Source: Cryomorphaceae bacterium (GTDB taxonomy: Bacteria; Bacteroidota; Bacteroidia; Flavobacteriales_D; SKUL01). Taken from it: a stretch of 61,740 nt of DNA. Positions 8,218 through 16,572 of the stretch are shown here, in pieces (the first letter of the stretch is position 1; each line of letters opens with the position of its first letter). The DNA is taken from assembly GCA_007695365.1 (NCBI GenBank), contig REDV01000066.1:1-61740 (forward strand), read 5' to 3'. The position numbers and the translations under genes were made by a program. The notes beneath the pieces were generated by a model. The model was not told the DNA's origin and did not search any database. It saw only the letters and a list, made by a program, of their open reading frames with translations.

Positions 8218-11200
8218 TCAATTCAGGCGAAAAGTGACGCCCTCCATATCCTGCAATTCCTGAATCAGACGGTCGGTTAGTTCTACGCTCGTATTTTTGG
8301 ATGGCAGGGTAATTTGTGCTTTGGCCTGGAGGTCGGTTACTTCCACTTTTACGCGGCATCCGCCTTTGGAGCTCTTCAACAAATCTGTCAACTCATTAAC
8401 CCTCTTTTCGTTGAGCGTTTCCAACTGGAAAGATATGGTGATGGAATTGGCCATTTTTTCACGCACTTCGGTCAGCAATTCCACGGAGTGAATTTTCATC
8501 TCCAAATCATTCGGAACCTTGCTCCATTTCTTCTCCACCACTCTTCCACGCACAAACACGAACATATTTTTGTCAATGCGATGGCGGTTTTTCATGTAGT
8601 CATCGCCAAAGAGGAAAAACTTCTGCGAAGCGTAAAAGTCCTCAATCTCAAAACTGCCAAACGGTTTTCCACTCTTGGTGCTTCGGTGTTCTGCGGACGT
8701 TATTAAACCGGCAAAGGTAAGTTCGAGGTTCTTGTAGCGCTCAAGGTCGTTGAGTTGCTCCAGGTTCACTTTGCAGAACGTATCAATCTCCAACTGAAAG
8801 TCATTGAGCGGGTGTGCAGAAATGTACATTCCCACTACCTCTTTCTCCCGACTCAGCATTTCGAGGTTCACCCAAGGCTCGGTTTCGGGCGGTTCGGGGG
8901 CCTTCACCTCTACCGAAACCGTATCGCCAAACAAATCCGGCGGGGCATCTACGCTGGTCCTCATAGCCTGCCCAAACTTGATGCACTCTTCCAGGTAGCT
9001 CACGCCGTCGCCACTGGTACCAAAGTACTGTGAACGATAGAGGCCAAACTCATCAAATGCTCCGGCAAGCGCCAAACTCTCCAGACATTTCTTGTTGGCC
9101 GAACGCAAATCAATACGGCTTATGAAGTCGGTAAAATCCTGAAAGCGACCTCCTTCTTTGCGCGCTTTCACAATGGTATCTACCGCCGAGCTACCCACGC
9201 CTTTTACCGCGGCCATTCCGAAGCGCACCGCGCCCTGCTCGTTTACCGAAAAACGCAACTTGCTCTCGTTTACGCTCGGGCCCAGTACCGGAACTCCCAT
9301 GCGGCGGCACTCCTCCATAAAGAAGCTCACCGACTTAATATCGTTCATGTTGTTGCTCAACACCGCTGCCATGTACTCGGCGGGAAAATGGGCCTTGAGG
9401 TAGGCCGTGTGAAAAGCCACCAGTGCGTAACAGGTTGAATGCGATTTATTGAAAGCGTAGGAGGCAAAAGCTTCCCAGTCTTTCCAGATTTTTTCGAGGA
9501 TCGTTTGGTCGTGACCGCGCGCCACACCCTGATCAAGGAATTTGGGCTTGAGGTCGGCCAGCAGTTTGAAATTCTTTTTACCCATGGCTTTCCGGAGGGT
9601 ATCGGCTTCACCTTTGGTAAAGCCCACGAGCTTCTGCGACAAACGCATTACCTGCTCCTGGTACACCGTAATTCCGTAGGTTTCTTCAAGGTACTCCTGA
9701 CATTCGGGCAGGTCGTACTTGATTTCTTCGCGGCCGTGTTTACGACTGATGAAAGATGGAATGTACTCCAGCGGACCCGGTCTGTATAGGGCGTTCATGG
9801 CGATCAGGTCAGCAAACACTGTAGGCTTCAGGTCGCGAAGGTGTTTCTGCATGCCGGCACTTTCGTACTGGAAAATGGCCACTGTTTCGCCCCGCTGAAA
9901 AAGCTCGTAGGTTTTTTCATCGTCCAGCGGTATCTCGTCGGGAATGATCTCCACCCCGTGCCGTTCCTTGATAAGCTTTACGGCGTCTTTGATGATGGTA
10001 AGCGTTTTGAGCCCCAGGAAGTCCATCTTGAGCAAACCGGCATCTTCGGCCACAGCGTTGTCGAACTGCGTGCAGTACATTTCCGCATCCTTGCTCATGG
10101 CAATGGGCACGTAGTTGGTGATATCGTCTGGTGTGATGATGACCCCACAGGCGTGAATGCCCGTGTTCCGCACCGAACCTTCAATCACGCGTGCCTGACG
10201 GATGGTTCGTCCTTCGGGAGTCTCGGTATCGGCGAGCTTTATCAACTCTTCTACCTTGCGGAAGTCATCGTCATTGCGAAGCATTTCCTTTAAGGCCTTG
10301 TTGTCCTTTCCGAAGAGTTTTGACAGTTTGGTCATATCCGGCACCAACTTGGCTACCCTGTCTGTATCGGCAAGGGGCAGTTCAAGTACGCGGCCGGCAT
10401 CGCGGATGGAGGATTTGGCTGCGAGGGTTCCATAAGTAATAATCTGCGCCACCTGATTGGAGCCATATTTTTCAATCACGTAGTTGATCACCAACTGCCG
10501 ACCTTCGTCATCAAAGTCAATATCAATATCAGGCATGCTCACCCTGTCGGGATTGAGAAAACGCTCAAACAGCAAATCGTAGGCTATGGGATCCACATTG
10601 GTGATACCCGTGCAATAGGCAACCGCCGAACCCGCAGCCGAACCACGACCTGGTCCTACCGACACACCCATCTCGCGCGCCGCCCGGCAAAAGTCCTGCA
10701 CAATGAGGAAGTAGCCCGGATAACCGGTTTTGGCGATGGTTTCCAGCTCAAAATCAAGTCGCTCCCGGATGGCATCGGTCAATTCGCCCCAGCGCTCTTT
10801 GGCCCCTTCGTAGGTTAGGTGGCGCAAAAAGGCATTCTCGCCGCGTTTGCCGCCATCCTCATCATCTTCGGGGTGAATAAACTCCTCCGGAATTTCAAAC
10901 TTGGGCAGCAACACGTCCCGCTCCAAAGGATACGACTCGCACTTCTCTACGATTTCGTGGGTGCAGGCAATGGCCTCCGGAAGGTCGGCAAAGAGCTTCT
11001 TCATGGCCTCCGCCGGCTTCAGGTAAAACTCGTCATTCGGAAACCCAAAACGGAACTCCCGACCACGCTTGCCCATGTATTTTTTGGGTTTAGACTGGTT
11101 TTCGGCGTCTTTAATACACAAAAGCACATCGTGCGAATCGGCGTCCTCTTTGTGGGTGTAATAGGTGTTGTTGGCAGCCACGTACTTCACCTGGTGTTTT

Positions 11201-12492
11201 TCGCAAAATTCAAGCAGCGTGGTGTTCACCACTTGTTCTTCTTCCAGTCCGTGGCGGTTCAGTTCGGCGTAAAAGTCCTCGCCAAATTGCTCTTTCCACC
11301 ACACGAAGGCTTCTTCGGCCTGGGCCTTACCTTCGTTAAGTATTTTGTACGGCACCTCGCCCCACAGTCCGCCGGTGAGGGCAATCAGGTCGTTTTTGTA
11401 GGTCATGAGCAACTCGCGATCAATTCGGGGCACGTAGTAAAAGCCCTCCGTAAAGGCATAGGAACTAAGCTTGGCCAGATTGTGATAGCCCTTTTTATTT
11501 TTGGCCAGCAGTACCACGGGAAAGCCATCGTCTTTCACCGATTTATCGAGGCGATTTCGGCAAATATTGATTTCGCAGCCGAGAATGGGCTTGATGCCCG
11601 CAGCCAATGCCTTTCGTACAAACTGAAAGGCGGCCATCATGTTGCCGGTATCGGTAACTGCCAGCGCGGACATGTTTAGTTTTACGGCTTGATTGACCAA
11701 CGCATCCACACTAGAGGTTGATTGCAAGATGGAGAACTGAGAGTGGCAATGCAAATGGGCATAGGGTGTTTCTTCCAACGTTGCGCTCACTGCTTCGGTG
11801 GGCACGTCCAGCTCCACTTCGCGCGGTTGAGATTCCTCTTCCTGCTGAAAATTGGCCGCTTCCAGTACCGGAGCCTCGTATTTCAGTGCGGATGGATCAG
11901 GAACCTCGTCCAGCGGAATGACCTGTCGTGTTACCAGCGCAAAGAAGCAGCGCGTGGTGGCTTCTACGTCGTAGGCCGCATCGTGCGCTGCTTCAAAAGG
12001 TTTTCCGAAGAGTTTTTCATGAAGTTCGGTAAGCGTGGGCCACTTGTATTTTCCGCCTTTTCCACCGGGAAGCTGGCAAAAATCCGTTGATAGATCCTTG
12101 GTATCGAGCAAGTCGGCCTTCAGCATCACCTCGTGGTTCCTTCCGGCGCGGTGAAGCTCTCCGGCCACGATGTTCACATCAAAACTTACGTTATGACCCA
12201 CCAGATACTTCGCTTGCGAGAAGTCGCGCGCAAAAGCATCAAGCACCTCATCCAAAGGCTGTCCGTCGCGCTTGGCCCGTTCGGTAGATATCCCATGAAT
12301 TTTCACCACGTTAAAGGGAATATCATACCCGTCGGGATAGACAATCAGGTTGTTCCGCGAGAGCAATTTTCCGGTGGCGTCGTGCAGTTGCCATGCCAGT
12401 TGCACCATGCGGGGCCAGTTGTCGGAATCGGTTACTGGGGCATTCCAATCCTTGGGAACGCCGGTGGTTTCAGTATCAAATATGAGGAACAT
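8218..12492 (-). CDS. dnaE: DNA polymerase III alpha subunit with fused N-terminal DEDD exonuclease
   Basis: The 1424-residue protein starts at ATG 12492 (MFLIFDTETTG); an upstream TTG at 12513 is not needed. Residues 1-190 form a DnaQ-like DEDDh exonuclease: D6 and E8 in FDTETTG, HNVSFDVNI, and HDAAYDVEAT. The PHP domain begins near residue 244 (HLHCHSQFSILQ). The polymerase catalytic aspartates lie in PDIDIDF (654-660), followed by the thumb/fingers, a helix-hairpin-helix region and an OB-fold (LTFAGLITSAEHR). This is the replicative chain-elongating polymerase, here with proofreading in cis. The C-terminus ends in a short DUF-like segment (ELQDMEGVTFRLN). A -7 box lies at 12527-12534. Confidence 0.93.
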   Translation of the reverse strand: MFLIFDTETTGVPKDWNAPVTDSDNWPRMVQLAWQLHDATGKLLSRNNLIVYPDGYDIPFNVVKIHGISTERAKRDGQPLDEVLDAFARDFSQAKYLVGHNVSFDVNIVAGELHRAGRNHEVMLKADLLDTKDLSTDFCQLPGGKGGKYKWPTLTELHEKLFGKPFEAAHDAAYDVEATTRCFFALVTRQVIPLDEVPDPSALKYEAPVLEAANFQQEEESQPREVELDVPTEAVSATLEETPYAHLHCHSQFSILQSTSSVDALVNQAVKLNMSALAVTDTGNMMAAFQFVRKALAAGIKPILGCEINICRNRLDKSVKDDGFPVVLLAKNKKGYHNLAKLSSYAFTEGFYYVPRIDRELLMTYKNDLIALTGGLWGEVPYKILNEGKAQAEEAFVWWKEQFGEDFYAELNRHGLEEEQVVNTTLLEFCEKHQVKYVAANNTYYTHKEDADSHDVLLCIKDAENQSKPKKYMGKRGREFRFGFPNDEFYLKPAEAMKKLFADLPEAIACTHEIVEKCESYPLERDVLLPKFEIPEEFIHPEDDEDGGKRGENAFLRHLTYEGAKERWGELTDAIRERLDFELETIAKTGYPGYFLIVQDFCRAAREMGVSVGPGRGSAAGSAVAYCTGITNVDPIAYDLLFERFLNPDRVSMPDIDIDFDDEGRQLVINYVIEKYGSNQVAQIITYGTLAAKSSIRDAGRVLELPLADTDRVAKLVPDMTKLSKLFGKDNKALKEMLRNDDDFRKVEELIKLADTETPEGRTIRQARVIEGSVRNTGIHACGVIITPDDITNYVPIAMSKDAEMYCTQFDNAVAEDAGLLKMDFLGLKTLTIIKDAVKLIKERHGVEIIPDEIPLDDEKTYELFQRGETVAIFQYESAGMQKHLRDLKPTVFADLIAMNALYRPGPLEYIPSFISRKHGREEIKYDLPECQEYLEETYGITVYQEQVMRLSQKLVGFTKGEADTLRKAMGKKNFKLLADLKPKFLDQGVARGHDQTILEKIWKDWEAFASYAFNKSHSTCYALVAFHTAYLKAHFPAEYMAAVLSNNMNDIKSVSFFMEECRRMGVPVLGPSVNESKLRFSVNEQGAVRFGMAAVKGVGSSAVDTIVKARKEGGRFQDFTDFISRIDLRSANKKCLESLALAGAFDEFGLYRSQYFGTSGDGVSYLEECIKFGQAMRTSVDAPPDLFGDTVSVEVKAPEPPETEPWVNLEMLSREKEVVGMYISAHPLNDFQLEIDTFCKVNLEQLNDLERYKNLELTFAGLITSAEHRSTKSGKPFGSFEIEDFYASQKFFLFGDDYMKNRHRIDKNMFVFVRGRVVEKKWSKVPNDLEMKIHSVELLTEVREKMANSITISFQLETLNEKRVNELTDLLKSSKGGCRVKVEVTDLQAKAQITLPSKNTSVELTDRLIQELQDMEGVTFRLN

Positions 12493-12526
12493 GCCGTAAC
12501 GGGTGGGGTTCAATTGTACAAAGGTT

Positions 12527-12534
12527 CAAAGTTA
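12527..12534 (-). promoter_or_regulatory. -7 box of dnaE promoter
   Basis: TAACTTTG on the minus strand is an exact TAnnTTTG match, 35 bases before the dnaE ATG. No clear TTG lies at the -33 position. Confidence 0.5.
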
Positions 12535-12670
12535 ATGGCTTCGGGTTACGCTCTTTGACTCCATGATTGAGATTTATTCACAATTACAGCAAGATGCTAG
12601 CATTCAGAGTATAACACAATTTTTGGTGGACGTCCATTTTTCACCTGCTCACTTTCCACAAGGAAAGAAG

Positions 12671-12678
12671 TATCTTTG
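12671..12678 (+). promoter_or_regulatory. -7 box just before the DUF1571 gene
   Basis: TATCTTTG is an exact TAnnTTTG match and ends 5 bases before the GTG start at 12684. Transcription would begin at about 12682-12684, giving a leaderless or nearly leaderless message. A perfect 10-base palindrome TGGACGTCCA lies upstream at 12627-12636. Confidence 0.55.
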
Positions 12679-12683
12679 GATTC

Positions 12684-13592
12684 GTGATTTCACACCGAAA
12701 CAGACTCGCACCTCGCTGCATTTTCGCCACCTCGCTTTTGCTCACTCTGGGTATAGCTGCACAGGGACAAACCAAGCGCATCGTTGAAAAGGACGTTGAG
12801 AAGCGCTCCATAGGCTACGATTTGGTGATGAACATGTTTGAGCATTGCGCCAAAGTTCAAACCCTTCGCTGCAAAGTGAACAAAACGGAGCGATATGAGG
12901 GTGAATACCTGAGCGCGCGGTCGCAAATTACCATGAACTGTGTTCCGTACAGCGTGTACCTCAAGCAGCTTGAGCCGTCTGAGGGTGTTGAAGTGTTGTT
13001 TAGAGAAGATCAAAACAACAATAAGGCACTGGTGAATCCCAATGGTTTTCCGTGGATTAACCTCAATCTCGACCCCGCCGGTTCACTCATGCGAAACAAA
13101 CAGCACCACATGGTGTACGACATGGGGTTCAGCAAGTTCAATCGCGTTCTGGATCACCTGCTCCAAAAATACGATGACCGCGCCCACGAGCTTGTATCCT
13201 ATCTGGGAGAAGAAACCATCAACGGTCGCAAATGCGGCGTGGTGGAAATCCTGAATCATTTCTACTCCCTCACAACTTATACCGTGGGCACCAGCGAAAC
13301 CACACGCACTGTAGCAGATTCATTAAAAATTGCGGAATACCGAATCATCGAGCTCAATCCACAGGTATCTGCCTACGGTCCGCTCAAGCCGGGCACTGTT
13401 CTCACCATTCCCAACGACTACGCACCCAAAATTCGTGTTTATATTGATCGCGAGTGGTATATCCCCGTTCGTTTTGAGGTGTACGATGATGATTTTAAAC
13501 TATTTGAGGCCTACGAGTACGAGGATATCGAGATCAACGTTCAACTCAAAGAGGGCGAGCTCACCAAGGGTTTCAAGGATTACGGGTTCTGA
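12684..13592 (+). CDS. Secreted DUF1571 protein
   Basis: The 302-residue protein begins with GTG at 12684, the only start giving a proper signal peptide (basic HRNRLAPR, then IFATSLLLTLGIAAQGQ); the next ATG is at 12828, inside the mature domain. The rest fits DUF1571, an outer-membrane or periplasmic lipoprotein-carrier-like beta fold: an ELxRYEGEY-type strand, QITMNC, and a C-terminal YIDREWYIPVRFEVYD. The function of the family is not established. It is divergent from dnaE with 191 bases between the starts, and a weak terminator overlaps its stop codon. Confidence 0.8.
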   Translation: MISHRNRLAPRCIFATSLLLTLGIAAQGQTKRIVEKDVEKRSIGYDLVMNMFEHCAKVQTLRCKVNKTERYEGEYLSARSQITMNCVPYSVYLKQLEPSEGVEVLFREDQNNNKALVNPNGFPWINLNLDPAGSLMRNKQHHMVYDMGFSKFNRVLDHLLQKYDDRAHELVSYLGEETINGRKCGVVEILNHFYSLTTYTVGTSETTRTVADSLKIAEYRIIELNPQVSAYGPLKPGTVLTIPNDYAPKIRVYIDREWYIPVRFEVYDDDFKLFEAYEYEDIEINVQLKEGELTKGFKDYGF

Positions 13593-13608
13593 CAGGAAGC
13601 CTGTTTTT
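13592..13608 (+). terminator. Short terminator overlapping the DUF1571 stop region
   Basis: ACAGG (13592-13596), loop AAG, CCTGT (13600-13604) and further T residues to 13608. The five-base stem begins in the last base of the stop codon. It sits between two convergent genes. Confidence 0.45.
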
Positions 13609-13610
13609 GC

Positions 13611-14267
13611 TCACCGCCCTCCTTCCCATTCAGCATAAAACTCATTGAGAAACTGCTCCATAAACTGGTGTCGGTGCAGGGCCATTTTTTGGGCTGTAGG
13701 GGTTTGCAGGCGGTCTTTGAGCAGCAGGAGTTTTTCGTAGAAATGGTTGATGGTCGGGGCCTGGCTTTGGCGGTAGTGGGCAAAACTGGAATGGAATACG
13801 GGCGGGTGGGTGGGGTCGTAAAGAGGCCGATGCCTGCTACCGCCAAAGGCAAAGGCCCGGGCAACACCAATGGCGCCCATTGCATCCAAACGATCTGCAT
13901 CGCGAACCACCTGACCCTCTAAAGGCAAGGGGATATCTTCTACGCCTGCACCTTTGTAGCTTATCCCGTCAATAATTCCGAGCACAGCTTCGGCAACAAA
14001 TTCTTCGCAGCCCGCATCAGCCATTATTTGCAACAACAGCTGCCTGCCCTCCTCTGGCGTACCCTTGAAGAGCTTGTGGTCGGTAACATCGTGTAGGAGG
14101 GCAGCGAGTTCTACCACAAAAAGGTCTGCACCCTCGTGCTTGGCAATGTTAACCGAAAGCCGGCGCACGCGATCTATGTGCCACCAATCGTGACCAGTAC
14201 CTTCGCCTTCAAAACGTTTTTTCACTACTTCCTCAACCCTTGCTACTACCTGTTTCAAGTCGTTCAT
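13611..14267 (-). CDS. HD domain phosphohydrolase
   Basis: The 218-residue protein starts at ATG 14267 (MNDLKQVVARVEE); an upstream in-frame GTG at 14291 is less likely. Metal-binding residues are visible in HDWWHIDRV (about 29-37), LLHDVTDHKLF (about 62-72) and VRDADRLDAMGAIG (about 120-133), the H...HD...D pattern of HD enzymes of the YedJ/YpgQ type. These hydrolyse phosphate esters, often of nucleotides; the substrate is unknown. The gene is divergent from rpsP and convergent with the DUF1571 gene. Confidence 0.85.
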   Translation of the reverse strand: MNDLKQVVARVEEVVKKRFEGEGTGHDWWHIDRVRRLSVNIAKHEGADLFVVELAALLHDVTDHKLFKGTPEEGRQLLLQIMADAGCEEFVAEAVLGIIDGISYKGAGVEDIPLPLEGQVVRDADRLDAMGAIGVARAFAFGGSRHRPLYDPTHPPVFHSSFAHYRQSQAPTINHFYEKLLLLKDRLQTPTAQKMALHRHQFMEQFLNEFYAEWEGGR

Positions 14268-14377
14268 CGGTTTTGTATTAATTTTCAGCACAAAATACTT
14301 TCAGAGCTACAAAGAAAATAAGATATTTGCGGCCCTTAATTACAAACCTGGGTTTCGTACCCACAAAATGTGAATGA

Positions 14378-15235
14378 ATGCCTGTTAAAATCAGATTGCA
14401 AAGACACGGAAAGAAAGGACGTCCTTTTTTCCACATTGTAGTTGCTGACGCACGAGCTCCGCGAGACGGACGCTACATTGAGCGCCTCGGAAGCTACAAC
14501 CCAAACACCAACCCTGCCACCATTGATATCGATGTGGATTCGGCAGCTTCGTGGTTACAAAAAGGTGCACAGCCCACTGATACTGCGCGTGCCATCCTTT
14601 CGTACCGCGGTGTTTTGTACCGCAACCACCTGAACAGAGGTGTACTGAAAGGTGCACTTAGTCAGGAGGAAGCCGACAAGAAATTCGATGCCTGGGTGAA
14701 TGAAAAGGAATCGAAAATCCAGGCCAAGATTGACCGTCTTGCCAACGAAAGCGACAGCGAGCGCAAAGCCCGCCTTGCTGCCGAGGCAGAGGCCAATCAG
14801 AAACGCGCAGATGAAATCGCTGCCAAACAAGCACCTCCCGCTGAGGAAGCCCCTGAAGCAGATGCTGCCCCTGAAGCTCCCGAAGCAGTTGCCGAGGCTC
14901 CCGTAGCCGAGGAAGCTCCTGCCGCTGAAGCTGCTCCCGTAGTTGAAGAGAAAGCCGAGGAAGCTACTGCTGCGGAGGAGAAAGCTGAAGCTGCTCCCGC
15001 AGTTGAAGAGAAAGCCGAGGAAGCTACTGCTGTGGAGGAGAAAGCTGAAGCTGCTCCCGCAGTTGAAGAAAAAGCTGAGGAAGCACCTGCTGCTGAAGAA
15101 AAAGCGGAAGAGGCGCCTGCGGCTGAGGAGAAAAAAGAAGAAGCTCCTGCTGCCGAGGAAAAGAAAGAAGAGGCTCCTGCTGAAGAAGCTCCCAAAGCCG
15201 AAGCAGCTGAAGACAAGGAAGAGAAAAAAGACTAA
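14378..15235 (+). CDS. rpsP: 30S ribosomal protein S16 with long Ala/Glu/Lys-rich tail
   Basis: The 285-residue product has a normal S16 core in residues 1-90 (MPVKIRLQRHGKKGRPFFHI, YIERLGSYNP). A charged helical segment follows (KKFDAWVNEKESK...ARLAAEAEA), then from about 145 a tail composed almost only of Ala, Glu, Pro, Lys and Val. S16 is usually 80-90 residues and reaches 150-200 in many Bacteroidota, so this tail is extreme. It is partly built by a 60-bp tandem duplication (14941-15060). S16 helps assemble the small subunit; the tail should extend from the body of the 30S. It leads the operon with rimM and the trmN6-like gene. Confidence 0.93.
   Translation: MPVKIRLQRHGKKGRPFFHIVVADARAPRDGRYIERLGSYNPNTNPATIDIDVDSAASWLQKGAQPTDTARAILSYRGVLYRNHLNRGVLKGALSQEEADKKFDAWVNEKESKIQAKIDRLANESDSERKARLAAEAEANQKRADEIAAKQAPPAEEAPEADAAPEAPEAVAEAPVAEEAPAAEAAPVVEEKAEEATAAEEKAEAAPAVEEKAEEATAVEEKAEAAPAVEEKAEEAPAAEEKAEEAPAAEEKKEEAPAAEEKKEEAPAEEAPKAEAAEDKEEKKD
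14941..15180 (+). repeat. 60-bp tandem repeat inside rpsP
   Basis: Bases 14941-15000 and 15001-15060 are identical except for one base (C to T at unit position 33). Two further, diverged 60-base units follow at 15061-15120 and 15121-15180. Each unit encodes 20 residues of the form EEKAEEATAAEEKAEAAPAV. The near identity points to a recent duplication or gene conversion. Confidence 0.9.
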
Positions 15236-15250
15236 TCCCCCGCGCATCCC

Positions 15251-15778
15251 ATGCGAAAGGAGGATTGCTTTTATATCGGACTTGTCTCCAAAACATACAG
15301 TTACCGCGGTGAGTTGATTTTTCACCTTGAGGTTAACAACCCGGCGGACTTTCAGGAATTGGAATCAGTTTTCGTGGAGCGCCACGACAAACTGATTCCT
15401 TTTTTTATTGAGCATATGCTCTTCGATCGTCCGGGAGCCTACGCCCGTGTTAAACTGGAAGGTGTGGACGACGAGCACACAGCGCGCAGCCTGATCCGTT
15501 GTGCGCTTTACCTTCCGCTTTCTATGAAGCCAGAAGATGAAGACCCCGACGAAGACCCGTCCGTTCTCATAGGCTACACTGTGTGGGATGAAGAACTAGG
15601 AGACATCGGAAAAGTCATTGACTATTACGACCACCATGTAAACCCGCTTATTGAGGTGAGCGGCAAGCGCGGAAAAGCCCTTATACCTCTGCAGGATGCC
15701 TTTATTCTGGAAATAGATACAGACAAAGAGCAACTCAAGGTTTCCATTCCTGAAGAATTGTTCGGATTGAATCCGTAG
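15251..15778 (+). CDS. rimM: 16S rRNA processing protein RimM
   Basis: The 175-residue protein has the N-terminal RimM barrel (FYIGLVSKTYSYRGELIF) and the C-terminal PRC-barrel (IGYTVWDEELGDIGKV, NPLIEV, ALIPLQDAFI). RimM binds S19 and helps mature the 3' domain of 16S rRNA in the 30S subunit. It starts 15 bases after rpsP stops, the usual rpsP-rimM order. The following methyltransferase gene begins two bases after its stop. The trmD gene that often follows is not here. Confidence 0.92.
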   Translation: MRKEDCFYIGLVSKTYSYRGELIFHLEVNNPADFQELESVFVERHDKLIPFFIEHMLFDRPGAYARVKLEGVDDEHTARSLIRCALYLPLSMKPEDEDPDEDPSVLIGYTVWDEELGDIGKVIDYYDHHVNPLIEVSGKRGKALIPLQDAFILEIDTDKEQLKVSIPEELFGLNP

Positions 15779-15780
15779 CA

Positions 15781-16491
15781 ATGCCGTCGTCTTATTTTCA
15801 ATTCAAGCAATTTCGCATTGACCAGGATCGCTGCGCCATGAAGGTAGGCACAGATGGAGTGCTCCTGGGTGCGTGGGCTACACCCATGCACCCACCCCAA
15901 AAAATTCTTGATGTCGGAACCGGAACAGGGTTGGTTTCGCTGATGATGGCACAGCGATTTAACACGTCAAAAATAACCGCAATTGAGATTGATCCGGACG
16001 CAGCGCGACAGGCCCATGAGAATGTCTGTGCATCAAAATTTGCACAGCGAATTGAGGTCATTGAGGCTGATATTATGAACTGGCTCCCGTCGGCGCCACC
16101 AGACTTTATCGTATGCAACCCACCATTTTTCAAACATCAACTAGAAGCACCCGGCCACGCAAGAACACTTGCCCGACACCAAAAACGTTTTGACCTTTCT
16201 CAATTTCTCTACCACGCAAGGATTATCATTGCACCGGTTGGATCCATGGCCATCATCCTCCCCACGGGAGCTCTTTCAGAAGCAGAATACAAGCTTTACA
16301 ACTGGTATCTCGCACGCAAAATGGCCATTCGCCCCACCCCAGGAAAGATGGCTCACCGCGAGTTGCTCCTTCTTACAACATTGCATTCAGAGACCGTCAC
16401 AGAGCCCGATTTGATCATTGAATCAAGCGGAAGGCACAATTACAGCGAGGAGTACAAAGCGCTTACCCGGGATTTCTATCTGCACATGTAG
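15781..16491 (+). CDS. tRNA1(Val) A37 N6-methyltransferase-like protein
   Basis: This 236-residue class I methyltransferase has a SAM-binding loop LDVGTGTGLVSLMMAQ (about 41-56) and the amino-methyltransferase motif FIVCNPPFF (about 103-111). It starts KVGTDGVLLGAWA, typical of the TrmN6/YfiC group, which methylates A37 of tRNA-Val. The NPPF motif supports an adenine or glutamine N-methyl acceptor. Its place two bases after rimM suggests a translation role. A weak hairpin (16501-16528) follows without a T run. Confidence 0.85.
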   Translation: MPSSYFQFKQFRIDQDRCAMKVGTDGVLLGAWATPMHPPQKILDVGTGTGLVSLMMAQRFNTSKITAIEIDPDAARQAHENVCASKFAQRIEVIEADIMNWLPSAPPDFIVCNPPFFKHQLEAPGHARTLARHQKRFDLSQFLYHARIIIAPVGSMAIILPTGALSEAEYKLYNWYLARKMAIRPTPGKMAHRELLLLTTLHSETVTEPDLIIESSGRHNYSEEYKALTRDFYLHM

Positions 16492-16572
16492 CTGTTCAAG
16501 GATGGCAAAAGCGAAGTGTTAAGCCATCTTGAATATTGTGTATATTGGTGCCCGATTTAATCAAACACCATC

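Noticed and set aside
10819-11679. 286-residue plus-strand ORF inside dnaE
   Set aside because: Shadow frame of a long, well-conserved polymerase gene; no domain or promoter.
14941-15180. CRISPR-like repeats
   Set aside because: The 60-base units are adjacent without spacers and lie in frame within rpsP, so they are a coding tandem repeat.
14555-15325. 256-residue Ser/Phe-rich ORF on the minus strand over rpsP
   Set aside because: It mirrors the Ala/Glu/Lys repeat of rpsP and has no start context or family features.
16501-16530. Terminator after the trmN6-like gene
   Set aside because: A GATGGC/GCCATC stem exists but has a 16-base loop and no T run.
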